A stretch of 64,000 nt of DNA from Kordiimonas pumila. Lineage in GTDB: Bacteria > Pseudomonadota > Alphaproteobacteria > Sphingomonadales > Kordiimonadaceae. A program made the translations under genes and the position numbers. Where the stretch lies: positions 3,396,501 to 3,460,500 of the forward strand of contig NZ_CP061205.1 of assembly GCF_015240255.1 (NCBI RefSeq), read 5' to 3'. Of this stretch, positions 18,054 to 27,495 are shown one piece after another (positions within the stretch are counted from its first letter, which is position 1; every line of letters starts with the position of its first letter). The notes beneath the pieces were generated by a model. That model had not been told where the DNA came from. It saw nothing but the letters and a program-made list of their open reading frames with translations, and ran no database searches.

Positions 18054-19226
18054 CTACTCAGCTAAAAGTGCACTTAAAACCGCATCCGTATCTTCACCGA
18101 GCATGGGCGGTGCTTTTTTATATTCTATAGGTGTTGCCGAATACCGAATAGGGTTAGCAACCCCCGGCAATGTACGGCCAAGGCTATCTTTATGCGCTAG
18201 TTGTATGCCGCGGGCTTTTACCTGCTCGTTATCAAACACACGGTCAAGCGTGTTGATAGGGCCGCACGGCACATTCACTTTTTCAAGCATTGTCACCCAT
18301 TCATCTGTCGTGCGACCAGCAATAACCCCCGCAAGAACAGGGACCAGATCACCCCTATTTGCAACCCGGCCCGGGTTTGTACTGAAGCGCGCGTCAGCCG
18401 CTATACCCGGTAAGCCCGCCGCATCACAAAACCGCTTGAACTGGCCGTCATTACCAACTGCCAAAATCATGTGGCCGTCTTTGGTTTCAAAGCTTTGGTA
18501 CGGCACAATAGCCGGGTGGCTATTGCCTTGCCTCTTTGGTGCCGTCCCCGATACAAGGTAGCTTAAGCTTTGGTTTGCAAGGACAGCAACCTGTGTATCA
18601 AGAAGGGCCATATCAATATGCTGACCTTCACCGGTTTTTTCCCGGTGATGCAAAGCCCCTAAAATGCCAATGGTGCTATAAAGGCCAGTAAACAAATCAA
18701 CCACCGCAACACCAGCGCGCTGCGGGCCACCACCGGGCTTATCGTCTGCTTCGCCTGTCACGCTCATAAGGCCACCAAGACCCTGTATCATCAGATCATA
18801 GCCCGGCCTGTCTTTATACGGCCCCGTTTGACCAAAACCAGTGATAGAACAATAAATCAAGCCTACGTTAAGCGCCTTCAGGCTCTCATAATCAAGGCCG
18901 TATTTCTTCAATCCACCAACCTTGAAGTTCTCAACAACAATATCAGACTTTGCTGCCAGCTTTTTGATAATGCTCTGCCCCTCTGGGCTTGCCATATCAA
19001 CCGCAACAGACTGTTTGCCGCGGTTTGCGCTCATATAGTAGGCTGCAAGGGCTTCATCGCCTTCACCAAAAAAGGGCGGCCCCCATGTGCGGGTATCATC
19101 GCCCTCGTTCGGGCGTTCAATCTTGATAACCTCAGCCCCCAGGTCAGCAAGACACTGGGTAGACCAAGGCCCTGCCAAAATGCGACTAAGATCAAGAACA
19201 CGGATACCAGTAAGGGGGCCAGCCAC
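18054..19226 (-). CDS. CaiB/BaiF family (class III) CoA-transferase
   Basis: The 390-residue protein begins 'AGPLTGIRVLDLSRILAGPW', has 'SANRGKQSVAVDMASPEGQ' and the catalytic Asp region 'RPGYDLMIQGLGGLMSVTG', all typical of class III CoA-transferases. Because it directly follows glutaryl-CoA dehydrogenase in one operon, transfer of CoA to glutarate (as in succinate-glutarate CoA-transferase, SUGCT-like) is the likely reaction; this is inference from context. GTG at 19226 is chosen because AAGGGG lies 6 bp upstream, right after the gcdH stop; the longer frame to 19268 would overlap gcdH. Confidence 0.88.
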   Translation of the reverse strand: MAGPLTGIRVLDLSRILAGPWSTQCLADLGAEVIKIERPNEGDDTRTWGPPFFGEGDEALAAYYMSANRGKQSVAVDMASPEGQSIIKKLAAKSDIVVENFKVGGLKKYGLDYESLKALNVGLIYCSITGFGQTGPYKDRPGYDLMIQGLGGLMSVTGEADDKPGGGPQRAGVAVVDLFTGLYSTIGILGALHHREKTGEGQHIDMALLDTQVAVLANQSLSYLVSGTAPKRQGNSHPAIVPYQSFETKDGHMILAVGNDGQFKRFCDAAGLPGIAADARFSTNPGRVANRGDLVPVLAGVIAGRTTDEWVTMLEKVNVPCGPINTLDRVFDNEQVKARGIQLAHKDSLGRTLPGVANPIRYSATPIEYKKAPPMLGEDTDAVLSALLAE

Positions 19227-19236
19227 TCTATACCCC

Positions 19237-20415
19237 TTACATAAAGGCCTGAAGGCCGGTTTGTGCACGGCCTAAAATAAGCGTATGCACATCATATGTG
19301 CCTTCATAGGTATTAACTGTCTCAAGGTTTACCATATGACGGATCACATGGAACTCGTCTGCAATACCATTACCGCCGTGCATATCACGCGCCATGCGGG
19401 CAATATCAAGCGATTTGCCGCAGCTATTGCGCTTGATCAGCGATATGTTTTCTGGTGCTGACTTACCTTCATCCAGCAGCCGCCCAACACGCAGGCATGC
19501 TTGCAAGCCCAGCGTTATCTCGGTCATCATGTCTGCAAGTTTCTTTTGTACCAACTGGGTCTGGGCCAGTGGTTTACCAAACTGCTTACGGTCCATTGTA
19601 TATTGCCGTGCTGCATGCCAGCAGAACTCAGCCGCACCAAGCGCACCCCATGCAATACCAAAACGTGCTTTATTCAGGCACCCAAACGGGCCACCAAGGC
19701 CGCTTGCATTCGGGAGTAGGTTTTCTTCCGGAACAATAACATTATCAAGTACAATTTCGCCCGTAATCGAAGCACGCAGAGACATTTTACCTTCAATTTT
19801 TGGTGTAGAGAAACCTTCCATCCCGCGTTCAACAATAAAGCCGCGAATTTTGCCGTCGAGCTTTGCCCAAACAACAGCCACATCCGCGATTGGGCTATTG
19901 GTGATCCACATTTTATTGCCTGTTAACTTATAGCCGCCATCAACCTTTTCGGCGCGCGTACGCATGCCGCCGGGGTCAGAACCATGGTCAGGCTCTGTCA
20001 GGCCAAAACAACCAACAAACTCGCCAGAAGCCAGCTTTGGCAGGTATTTCATACGCTGTTCTTCACTGCCGTATGCATAAATAGGGTGCATTACAAGGGA
20101 AGACTGCACACTCATGGCAGACCGGTAGCCGCTGTCAACACGCTCAACCTCGCGGGCAATCAGGCCGTACGACACATGGTTTACACCAGACCCGCCGTAT
20201 TGCTCAGGTAAGGTTGCCCCAAGCAGGCCCATCTCGCCCAGCTCAGTCATAATCGCACGGTCAAAATTTTCTGTGCGGTTTGCCATCAAAATACGCGGCA
20301 TCAACTTTGCCTGACAGTAATCACGCGCGCTATCGCGGATCAGGCGTTCTTCTTCTGTAAGCTGATCTTCAAGAAGAAAGGGGTCTTCCCAATTAAATGC
20401 TGGTTTGGCTGACAT
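19237..20415 (-). CDS. gcdH: glutaryl-CoA dehydrogenase
   Basis: The 392-residue acyl-CoA dehydrogenase matches GcdH closely: '[21 protein letters not shown]', '[17 protein letters not shown]', '[18 protein letters not shown]', and the catalytic Glu in '[22 protein letters not shown]'. It oxidises and decarboxylates glutaryl-CoA to crotonyl-CoA in lysine, tryptophan and glutarate breakdown, passing electrons to ETF. GAGGACC lies before the ATG. It is divergent from a LysR regulator, the usual arrangement for a gcdH operon. Confidence 0.95.
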   Translation of the reverse strand: MSAKPAFNWEDPFLLEDQLTEEERLIRDSARDYCQAKLMPRILMANRTENFDRAIMTELGEMGLLGATLPEQYGGSGVNHVSYGLIAREVERVDSGYRSAMSVQSSLVMHPIYAYGSEEQRMKYLPKLASGEFVGCFGLTEPDHGSDPGGMRTRAEKVDGGYKLTGNKMWITNSPIADVAVVWAKLDGKIRGFIVERGMEGFSTPKIEGKMSLRASITGEIVLDNVIVPEENLLPNASGLGGPFGCLNKARFGIAWGALGAAEFCWHAARQYTMDRKQFGKPLAQTQLVQKKLADMMTEITLGLQACLRVGRLLDEGKSAPENISLIKRNSCGKSLDIARMARDMHGGNGIADEFHVIRHMVNLETVNTYEGTYDVHTLILGRAQTGLQAFM

Positions 20416-20452
20416 GGCTTGGTCCTCATATCTTTATAAATTACATTTATGC

Positions 20453-20479
20453 ATGTATAATACATATTTCAGCGAAATA
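20453..20479. promoter_or_regulatory. candidate LysR binding sites between gcdH and its regulator
   Basis: Two inverted repeats touch each other in the divergent intergenic region: ATGTAT-A-ATACAT (20453-20465) and TATTTC-AGC-GAAATA (20465-20479). Both have the size and T-to-A dyad form of LysR recognition sites. The position, about 40-60 bp before gcdH, fits control of the catabolic operon by the adjacent LysR protein. Confidence 0.5.
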
Positions 20480-20550
20480 AAGTGCTGATTTCCACTCATA
20501 ATATGATAAAAAATCATGTATTTAAAAATTATTGGTGGTATAAAAGCCAT

Positions 20551-21411
20551 ATGAAAAGACAAATCCCATCACTGACAGCCCTTGAGTGCTTTGAAAATGT
20601 TATGCGGCACGGCCTTGTGACCCGCGCGGCAGACGAACTGAACCTGACACAAAGCGCGGTTAGCCGCCAAATCGGCAATCTGGAAGCTTTTATCAGGCAG
20701 CCACTTTTCAAGCGCGAGCGCAAGCGCCTAGTGCCCACCGAGGCCGCTAAAGAATTTAGCACAACCCTGTCCCCCATCATGGACAAGCTTGAAAAAGAAA
20801 CCATGCGCCTAATGAGCTGGGGCGCGGAAGACCGCATACTGACCCTTGGCTTGCTACCCACCTTTGGATCGCGCTGGTTAATCCCGCGCCTTGGTGGTTT
20901 CACCGCCAAAAACCCTGATATTCAGCTAAATATTGTTACCGGGCTAAGCCTTGAGGATTTCATCGCCGCCAATACGGATGTCTTTATTTTATACGGCACC
21001 GGCATATGGAAAGGCTATGAAAGCCAAAGAATTGTCGACGAAGAAATTGTCCCCGTTATTATGCCAGAGCTATATCAAAGCCCCGAAATTATGGACTATG
21101 AACATCTTCAAATGGCAACCCGGCCAAAAGCATGGCAAGTGTGGCTGCATGCAAATGGCCGCGGCGAGCGGGCACAAAAGCTAGGGCCCAAATTTGAAAA
21201 CTTCACCATGATGATCGAAGCTGTTCGCTCTGGTCTTGGTGTGGCCGTTCTACCCAATATGTATGTGGAGTCTGACCTTAAATCAGGCCGGCTACTAGCC
21301 CCGTTCGGGGCACCAGTTGCCAGTAAAAACGGCTATTACCTCGCCTACCCAGACCACTTAAGCGGCAGCAACAAAGTGCAGGCGTTCAAAAACTGGCTAA
21401 CACCTGAATAA
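20551..21411 (+). CDS. LysR family transcriptional regulator
   Basis: The 286-residue protein starts MKRQIPSLTALECFENVMRH. It has the winged-helix domain (VTRAADELNLTQSAVSRQIGNLEAFI) and a LysR substrate-binding domain (ILTLGLLPTFGSRWLIPRLGGF). The style of the effector domain resembles GcvA/GcdR-type regulators. The frame is open to 20482, but homologues begin at the Met chosen here. It is divergent from gcdH, so activation of glutaryl-CoA metabolism is the likely role. Confidence 0.88.
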   Translation: MKRQIPSLTALECFENVMRHGLVTRAADELNLTQSAVSRQIGNLEAFIRQPLFKRERKRLVPTEAAKEFSTTLSPIMDKLEKETMRLMSWGAEDRILTLGLLPTFGSRWLIPRLGGFTAKNPDIQLNIVTGLSLEDFIAANTDVFILYGTGIWKGYESQRIVDEEIVPVIMPELYQSPEIMDYEHLQMATRPKAWQVWLHANGRGERAQKLGPKFENFTMMIEAVRSGLGVAVLPNMYVESDLKSGRLLAPFGAPVASKNGYYLAYPDHLSGSNKVQAFKNWLTPE

Positions 21412-21441
21412 AAGCAATAATGTATATATTTCATGAATATG

Positions 21442-21495
21442 TTGACCTTTTTTCTGGTATAACCCTATAATAATTTCGAAATTATTATAGGGTTA
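21442..21495 (+). promoter_or_regulatory. promoter with a 36-bp perfect palindrome over the -10 box
   Basis: TTGACC at 21442-21447 and TATAAT at 21466-21471 have 18-bp spacing, an excellent sigma70-type promoter for the esterase gene at 21519. The -10 lies in the left arm of a perfect palindrome, 21460-21495, with no loop: left arm TAACCCTATAATAATTTC, right arm its exact complement. A repressor on this site would cover the -10 and transcription start. Confidence 0.75.
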
Positions 21496-21518
21496 ACGCT
21501 TCTATTAAAGGCTACATT

Positions 21519-22721
21519 ATGTCCCTGACCGTTATAAAAAAATTAGCATTTTTTGTGTTTATCTGCTTGGCTTTAACGCCAGTGAAAGCTGAAATCGCCT
21601 TAGCCTCTCAATCGGTTATTCCAAACACGGAAACCTACCCCCTGACATCCAAGATCACCGGTAGAACATACCAGATTTTTATCTCAACACCACTTCAACC
21701 CGCGCCGGTAGGTGGTTATCCAGTTATTTACCTGACCGATGCCAACGCCTATTTTGGCACTATGGTTGAAACCATGCGGCACTTTGTTCGCGGCGGTAAA
21801 GACAGAACCGAAGCCGTGGTTGTCGGTATTGGGTACCCAGAGGGCACCAATATTGGCAAAGCCCGCTCTTTTGACCTAACCATTCAACTAGCTGATAGCC
21901 CGGTCCCTGAAGGCTTTGGCGGTGCCAGCGGTTTTTTACATTTCATACTGGATGAACTAAAACCACAAATAGAAGATCGTTTTACTCTGAACAAACAGAG
22001 CCAAACGCTATTTGGGCATTCCTTTGGCGGCCTCTTTACCCTCAATGCCCTGATAAACCAGCCTGATGCGTTTCAAACTTATTTGATCGCTAGTCCGTCC
22101 ATCTGGTGGGGGGACCGCTTTATGTTCCGCAATAAAAACTTCCTCAGCAGGCTTAGCCCTAAACTAGAGACGACAGGTGCCACAGCGCGCGTTCTCTTAA
22201 CTGTCGGCGCCCTAGAGCAGCCAAAAGAGCCAGAGGCAGCACCACCCGCCTCAACAGGCAGACCTGCGCTGCCTGGCGTTATTGGTCGCACTCAGGTGGA
22301 TGATCTTGTCAAAATGGCAGGCATGCTAAAAGAAACCCCCGGCATTTATGCTGAAAAAATTATTTTTGAAGGCGAAAACCACGGCAGTGTTGTACCCGCC
22401 GCTATCAGCAGAGGAATTACCTTTGCTCTCTCACCAGATGCCACCCAGCCTGAGCCTGCACCTGTAACCGCCAAAAGATATAACGATTACCCCATGCCCG
22501 TGCCCACGGCAGAAGAGTATGTCGCCATGACACCAAACGAGCGCTTTACCCACCGCACAGCCCTGCGCAGTTGGGCTGATAAAGACATGCAAGCACGGTA
22601 TGTTAACGAGTTCAAATACAATATGGATGCGGCCCTGTGGTTTGATGACCATTATGCCCTGCATGCAGAAAAGGTCACCATGGACAATGAGAACGGCTCA
22701 ACCCCCAAAGAAGCCCACTAG
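21519..22721 (+). CDS. secreted alpha/beta hydrolase (esterase D/IroE-like)
   Basis: The 400-residue protein has a signal peptide (FFVFICLALTPVKAE) and a putative-esterase domain: 'GGYPVIYLTDANAYFGTM', the nucleophile elbow GHSFGG, 'IASPSIWWGD', and a late His in 'FEGENHGSVVP'. The family includes siderophore esterases and feruloyl or S-formylglutathione esterases; the substrate is unknown. A C-terminal extension of about 100 residues (from VTAKRYNDYP) is not typical of the domain. It is controlled by the palindromic promoter just upstream. Its TAG stop overlaps the converging TRIC-gene stop in a shared CTAG. Confidence 0.83.
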   Translation: MSLTVIKKLAFFVFICLALTPVKAEIALASQSVIPNTETYPLTSKITGRTYQIFISTPLQPAPVGGYPVIYLTDANAYFGTMVETMRHFVRGGKDRTEAVVVGIGYPEGTNIGKARSFDLTIQLADSPVPEGFGGASGFLHFILDELKPQIEDRFTLNKQSQTLFGHSFGGLFTLNALINQPDAFQTYLIASPSIWWGDRFMFRNKNFLSRLSPKLETTGATARVLLTVGALEQPKEPEAAPPASTGRPALPGVIGRTQVDDLVKMAGMLKETPGIYAEKIIFEGENHGSVVPAAISRGITFALSPDATQPEPAPVTAKRYNDYPMPVPTAEEYVAMTPNERFTHRTALRSWADKDMQARYVNEFKYNMDAALWFDDHYALHAEKVTMDNENGSTPKEAH

Positions 22722-23329
22722 CGCAGGGCTTTAGGCAAGCGCCAACCTTTTAAAATTGCCATAGCACGCGTTGTAAAGGCTGTTGCTATGGCAGCCCACA
22801 AGGCAATGGGGCCAGCGTATCCCAAATAATCCATCAGGCAGTAAACACCTGCTCCAAAAAAAGCGGCTGTCGCGTAAAAATACTCATCAACACGCATAAC
22901 AAGCGGAATTTCATTGCAGATTACATCGCGGATAACACCGCCGGCCACGCCTGTGGTAACACCTAGCATAATCGCCACCATCGGACTGCCTGATACAACA
23001 AGTGCCTTTTCTGCGCCCACCACACAGAAAAGCGCAAGCCCCGCAGCGTCAGCCCAAATAAGCCAGCGCATACGGCTTTCAAGATGGCGCGCAAACAAGA
23101 AGGTTAAGCCCGCAGCAATAAGAGCCACCCATATGGAATGTGTACTCACAATCCAGAACACAGGCTGATCAAGCACAAGGTCGCGGATAGTACCGCCGCC
23201 AACCGCAGGCATAAGCGCCAACACTATAATACCAAAAAGGTCCATGCCTTTCCGAACCGCAGCAAGCGCGCCTGAAATTGCAAAAACAAAAACCCCCGCC
23301 ATATCAAAGTAAAACAGTAAATCATGCAT
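22718..23329 (-). CDS. TRIC family cation channel protein (UPF0126/YicG-like)
   Basis: The 203-residue membrane protein has about seven hydrophobic segments and two copies of the TRIC/UPF0126 unit: 'DMAGVFVFAISGALAAVRKGMDLFG' with 'VGGGTIRDLVLDQ', then 'DAAGLALFCVVGAEKALV' with 'TGVAGGVIRDVICNEIP'. The two GG-x-IRD motifs are diagnostic. Bacterial members form trimeric monovalent cation channels; physiological role is unclear. ATG at 23329 has AAAGGG upstream and is preferred to 23350. Confidence 0.9.
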   Translation of the reverse strand: MHDLLFYFDMAGVFVFAISGALAAVRKGMDLFGIIVLALMPAVGGGTIRDLVLDQPVFWIVSTHSIWVALIAAGLTFLFARHLESRMRWLIWADAAGLALFCVVGAEKALVVSGSPMVAIMLGVTTGVAGGVIRDVICNEIPLVMRVDEYFYATAAFFGAGVYCLMDYLGYAGPIALWAAIATAFTTRAMAILKGWRLPKALR

Positions 23330-23361
23330 AGCTGGCCCTTTCTGAAACACGCATACTCAGT

Positions 23362-24819
23362 TTAACGCGCCGCGTCCAGTATTGCATCAAGGTTCAGATG
23401 TTGTTCAAGAGCATCCGCAAAAGCATCCAGCGATTTTTCAACGCGGGCACGGTGGTTTACCGCCCCGCCTTTCACACCCAGCAGTGCCAAAAAATTGCTT
23501 CTGAAGGCACCGTCATCAAAGAGGCTATGCAAATATGTTCCCCAAATAGGCTTATCTGCATGACTGTGGCCAATCACCCGTTGTCCTGCCTTCATAAAAA
23601 TAGGCGTGCCCGCTTTCGCGAAGCTTTCCCCCGTGTGAATTTCATATCCCATAGTGGCACCCAGATTTGGCACACGTGCCACTGTGCCCGTAATAATTTT
23701 CTCAGGCCTTAGTATCGTTTCCATATCAAGATACCCAAGACCTTCCTCCCTGTCTGCTGGGCCTTCAACACCGTCAGGGTCTGTAACCACTGTGCCCAGC
23801 ATCTGGTAACCACCGCATATACCAAGAAGCGCGCCGCCCGCCCGCACATGGGCTGCTATATCAGTTGCCCAGCCTTCCGCCTTTAGGAAACGAAGGTCTG
23901 CAATAGTTGCTTTGCTACCCGGCAAAACAATAAGCCTAGCATCCCGCGGCAAGGGGGTGCCGGGCGGGCAAAACACAAGCTCAACCCCAGCTTCAGCCTT
24001 TAAGGGGTCCAGATCATCAAAGTTTGCAATACGCGGCAAAAGCGGCACAGCTATCTTGAGGTTTTTTCCTGCTTCGCCTTGGTGCATGTCTTCAAGCACA
24101 ACAGCATCTTCAGCGGGAAGTTCACGCACAACCCGTAAAAACGGAACAATACCAAATGACTGCCAGCCGGTATCGGCCACAATACGGGTTATACCGCCAT
24201 CAAACAGGCTCATATCACCCCTGAATTGATTAATAATAACACCTTTAATCAAGGCGCGCTCTTCAGGTGGCAGCAGAGCATGAGTGCCAACAATAGAGGC
24301 AATAACGCCGCCCCGGTTAATATCCCCCACTAAAATGACCGGTACTTTGTGGGGTACAGCAAAACCCATATTGGCAATATCACCCGCCCTTAGGTTCACT
24401 TCTGCCGGGCTACCAGCCCCCTCCACTAGTATAAGGTCAGCATCATTTTTTAGCCTGTTAAAGCTTTCACTAACCGCAGACAACAACTGGGGCTTAAGCC
24501 GCTGGTATGCACCAGCCTCTGCCCTGCCAAACACTTTACCATGCACAATAATCTGTGCACCAGTTTCAGATTCGGGCTTTAAAAGCACCGGGTTCATATG
24601 AATGGATGGCTCTGCCCCAGCCGCCAAAGCCTGTAGCCACTGGGCACGGCCAATTTCACCGCCTTCGAGCGTTACGGCCGCGTTGTTCGACATATTTTGT
24701 GGCTTAAATGGTAGCACCTTCAAACCGCGCCGAGTATAGGCGCGGGCAAGCCCCGCAACCAGCACAGATTTACCAACATCAGAGCCTGTACCCTGCACCA
24801 TAATACTGCGTGCAGACAT
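23362..24819 (-). CDS. cobQ: cobyric acid synthase
   Basis: The 485-residue protein is CobQ: N-terminal ATP-binding domain (SIMVQGTGSDVGKSVLVAGLARAY), 'FKPQNMSNNAAVT', and a C-terminal class I glutamine amidotransferase domain with the nucleophile Cys in LLGICGGYQMLG and 'GTYLHSLFDDGAF'. It amidates adenosyl-cobyrinate a,c-diamide at four side chains. It is the last gene of the riboswitch-controlled btu cluster; its ATG overlaps the stop of the ATPase gene by one base. No other cob gene is in the window. Confidence 0.95.
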   Translation of the reverse strand: MSARSIMVQGTGSDVGKSVLVAGLARAYTRRGLKVLPFKPQNMSNNAAVTLEGGEIGRAQWLQALAAGAEPSIHMNPVLLKPESETGAQIIVHGKVFGRAEAGAYQRLKPQLLSAVSESFNRLKNDADLILVEGAGSPAEVNLRAGDIANMGFAVPHKVPVILVGDINRGGVIASIVGTHALLPPEERALIKGVIINQFRGDMSLFDGGITRIVADTGWQSFGIVPFLRVVRELPAEDAVVLEDMHQGEAGKNLKIAVPLLPRIANFDDLDPLKAEAGVELVFCPPGTPLPRDARLIVLPGSKATIADLRFLKAEGWATDIAAHVRAGGALLGICGGYQMLGTVVTDPDGVEGPADREEGLGYLDMETILRPEKIITGTVARVPNLGATMGYEIHTGESFAKAGTPIFMKAGQRVIGHSHADKPIWGTYLHSLFDDGAFRSNFLALLGVKGGAVNHRARVEKSLDAFADALEQHLNLDAILDAAR

Positions 24820-25598
24820 TAGCTATCAATCCGGGCTATAGGGGCGATCATATCAACACCACCAGCTTTCCAGCGAGACACACTCACATGAAAAGCCTTC
24901 TGAATGTTTGCATCAGTGAGCACATGACCGGGTGTGCCTGCCGCCAGCACACGGCCTTCACAAATAAGAATAAGCCGGTCACAGGTACGAGCAGCAAGCG
25001 CCAAATCGTGCATAACCACAACGGCACCAACCCCATTTGATGCTTGTTCTTTTAAAATTTCCATAACCTGAAGCTGATGTGCTGGATCAAGAGATGCCGT
25101 TGGCTCGTCTGCCAGCAGGAAATAAGCATTTACAGCAATAGCACGGGCCAGCAAAACGCGGGCGCGCTCGCCGCCAGAAAGCGTTGTTACCAGCCGGTCC
25201 CGCAGCTTCCAACAGTCGGTTACCCGCATTGCTTTTTCAATAGCGGCTGTATCGTCAGCTGTTATATTTTGCCACGGGCTGATGTGGGGGATACGGCCTA
25301 GAGCAACCGTACGCTCTGCTGTCAGCGGCCAGTGCACCGGCGCCCCTTGTGGTACGTAAGCAACCTTGCAGGCCCTGTCTTTGGCATTCATCCCTTCAAG
25401 AAGCTGCCCGTCCAGAAAAACAGTACCGCCAACAAGAGGAAGTAACCCAAGTGCTGCCTTTAAAACTGTGGTTTTGCCAGCACCGTTCGGGCCAATAAGC
25501 CCCACTACCTCGCCAGGCTTAACAGCGAAACTCACCCCGGAAAGAACAGCCATCCCTTCCAGCGTGGCACTGATATTTTTAAGCTCAAGCCCCGTCAC
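24819..25598 (-). CDS. btuD: cobalamin ABC transporter ATP-binding protein
   Basis: The 259-residue ATPase has Walker A GPNGAGKTT, Q-loop VPQG, signature LSGGE, Walker B LLADEP and switch His in VVVMHDLALA. It belongs to the FecE/BtuD/HmuV class. Its position between the FecCD-type permease gene (4-bp overlap) and cobQ, behind a B12 riboswitch, assigns it to corrinoid uptake. Confidence 0.92.
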   Translation of the reverse strand: MTGLELKNISATLEGMAVLSGVSFAVKPGEVVGLIGPNGAGKTTVLKAALGLLPLVGGTVFLDGQLLEGMNAKDRACKVAYVPQGAPVHWPLTAERTVALGRIPHISPWQNITADDTAAIEKAMRVTDCWKLRDRLVTTLSGGERARVLLARAIAVNAYFLLADEPTASLDPAHQLQVMEILKEQASNGVGAVVVMHDLALAARTCDRLILICEGRVLAAGTPGHVLTDANIQKAFHVSVSRWKAGGVDMIAPIARIDS

Positions 25599-26602
25599 CG
25601 CATGCTCTCCCGCGTTTTAAAAACGATATAGATAAACATCGGTGCACCGATAAGGGCGGTTACCACCCCAAGCCTAAGCTGGCCGTGACCAATGGGCAGA
25701 CGTGTTAAAATATCGGCAAGGAGCATAATAAAAGCACCAACAAAGGCGCTTGGCAGTAAAATTTTGCGTGGTTCATAGCCAATAACTGCACGCACAAAGT
25801 GTGGCACCACAAGGCCAATAAAACCCACAGAACCACAAACGGCTACTGTCGCCCCCACTGATAAAGCCGTGCCCATAACAATACGCCAGCGCAGGCGAGC
25901 AACATCAATCCCCAGTGTTGCAGCAGCTTCTGAACCAAGCGACAAGGCATTCAAGCCTTGCCCCGAACCCAGCATCATAACCCAGCCTGCAAGAATGAAA
26001 GGGCTAGCCAGAATCAGGTCTTCATACGTACGGTTTTCAAGGGATCCTAACATCCAGAGCACCATTTCCTGCACACTCATAGGTGTTGGGGCAAAGTTCA
26101 TAACAAGCGACACCCCCGCCATAGCAAGGCTTGATATACCCATGCCAGCCAGTATCAGTGTTAAAACACTACTATCTCTTGCTGCCAATATTACCAGAAC
26201 AAAGGTAGCAAAAAGCGCCCCTGTCATGGCAAAAACAGGCACCATAAAAAGGCTAACGGCTGAAAAACCAAAATAAATGGCAATAACAGCCCCAAGGCTT
26301 GCAGATGATGTAACACCAATTACGCCCGGGTCAGCAAGCGGGTTACGCAGCAATCCCTGCAAAGCAGCGCCCGTATAACCAAGTGTTGCACCGGTTAAAA
26401 TAGCAAGCGCCACACGCGGCATTCTTAGGTCTTGTACAATAAGCACCAGACCTTCATCGCCGCGCCCCAAAAGCGCCCGCAGGAATTCCGCCGCCGTTAA
26501 GGAAATTTGCCCGTACATGCCAGACACAAAAGCCGCCACCACCAAAAGACAAGCTAATGCACCATGAAACAACCAAGGCTTGCGGGTGAACATTGTTATC
26601 AT
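25595..26602 (-). CDS. btuC: cobalamin ABC transporter permease (FecCD family)
   Basis: The 335-residue protein has about ten membrane segments and the FecCD signatures 'RMPRVALAILTGATLGYTGAALQGLLRNPLADPGVIGV' (shortened here to its key part RMPRVALAI ... NPLADP) and 'CGSVGFIGLVVPHFVR'. It overlaps its neighbours on both sides by 4 bp (ATPase downstream, binding protein upstream), showing tight translational coupling. Context assigns it to vitamin B12 import across the inner membrane. Confidence 0.92.
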   Translation of the reverse strand: MITMFTRKPWLFHGALACLLVVAAFVSGMYGQISLTAAEFLRALLGRGDEGLVLIVQDLRMPRVALAILTGATLGYTGAALQGLLRNPLADPGVIGVTSSASLGAVIAIYFGFSAVSLFMVPVFAMTGALFATFVLVILAARDSSVLTLILAGMGISSLAMAGVSLVMNFAPTPMSVQEMVLWMLGSLENRTYEDLILASPFILAGWVMMLGSGQGLNALSLGSEAAATLGIDVARLRWRIVMGTALSVGATVAVCGSVGFIGLVVPHFVRAVIGYEPRKILLPSAFVGAFIMLLADILTRLPIGHGQLRLGVVTALIGAPMFIYIVFKTRESMR

Positions 26603-27489
26603 GGCGCTGCCTTTGTAGTGATGCCAAGCCCTATAGCCTGCTCTCTAATATATTCTGCCGCATCAATCGCAAAAACACCACTGCATGTTAGATACCGGCT
26701 TGGAACATGAATGATGGGCAAGTCACCCATCAAATGCTTGTAAACACTGTGCCTGCTACTGCTCCAGCTTGAAACATGAATATCGGCATCATGGAAAAAC
26801 GTGGCCACCACAAAATCAGGCGGGCTCACCACCATTTTCTCTAGTGGCAGTGGCACCCAACCCTTGATGCCTGCCTCTGCAGCCACCGTATCAAACCCTG
26901 CAAGCTTGATAATGTCATCAATGTAGGTACCCTCACCTGCCGTGAACCCGCCCGGTGTCATATAAACAGCTTTCTGGCTATATCGCTCTGCATCCATAAG
27001 CGCTTGATAGCGCTTTCTGTAGTTTTGCTGTAGTTCACCCGCGCGGGTTTCTGCCCCAAGCAAGCGGCCAACATCCATCAGCACACCAAGGCTTTCATCA
27101 AGCGAGCCTGCATAAGGCGGCATATATGCTGCTATACCAACCTGATTAAGAACAGCCACAGCCCTTGGGCCGCCTCTGTATGTTAACAACACTAAATCAG
27201 GTTTTATGGAAATCGCCTCTTCAAGGCTCCCCCCCACAACTGGCAAACCATACGCCGCCTCTTCATAAAAAGAGCGGTTATCGGCAGCCTCAAAAGATAC
27301 AGCCTGAATATCAGTGCGGTCAGCAAGCGCCAAAACAAATTGGTCGGCACAGCGATCAAGCGAAACAAATCCGCCCGCATAAAGCGGCCCAGTGATAAGG
27401 CATATAGAAAGAATGGAGGCGGCAAACCGCCCCCATATCCCTTTAGAAGGGTAAAAGTGCTTATGCAGCGCAGAAGCGCCCATCACCAT
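26599..27489 (-). CDS. btuF: periplasmic cobalamin-binding protein (BtuF-like)
   Basis: The 296-residue protein has a signal sequence (FAASILSICLITGPLYAGG). Its two-lobe class III binding-protein fold begins 'FVSLDRCADQFVLALADR', followed by 'VVGGSLEEAISIKPDLVLL'. It would deliver corrinoids from the outer-membrane receptor to the BtuCD pump. It starts 6 bp after the stop of the TonB receptor gene, so all five genes form one operon. Confidence 0.88.
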   Translation of the reverse strand: MVMGASALHKHFYPSKGIWGRFAASILSICLITGPLYAGGFVSLDRCADQFVLALADRTDIQAVSFEAADNRSFYEEAAYGLPVVGGSLEEAISIKPDLVLLTYRGGPRAVAVLNQVGIAAYMPPYAGSLDESLGVLMDVGRLLGAETRAGELQQNYRKRYQALMDAERYSQKAVYMTPGGFTAGEGTYIDDIIKLAGFDTVAAEAGIKGWVPLPLEKMVVSPPDFVVATFFHDADIHVSSWSSSRHSVYKHLMGDLPIIHVPSRYLTCSGVFAIDAAEYIREQAIGLGITTKAAP

Positions 27490-27495
27490 CCCCTA

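Noticed and set aside
19226-19268. Extended start of the CoA-transferase gene overlapping gcdH
   Set aside because: A GTG with a strong AAGGGG lies at 19226, and homologues begin with the LDLSRI region near it.
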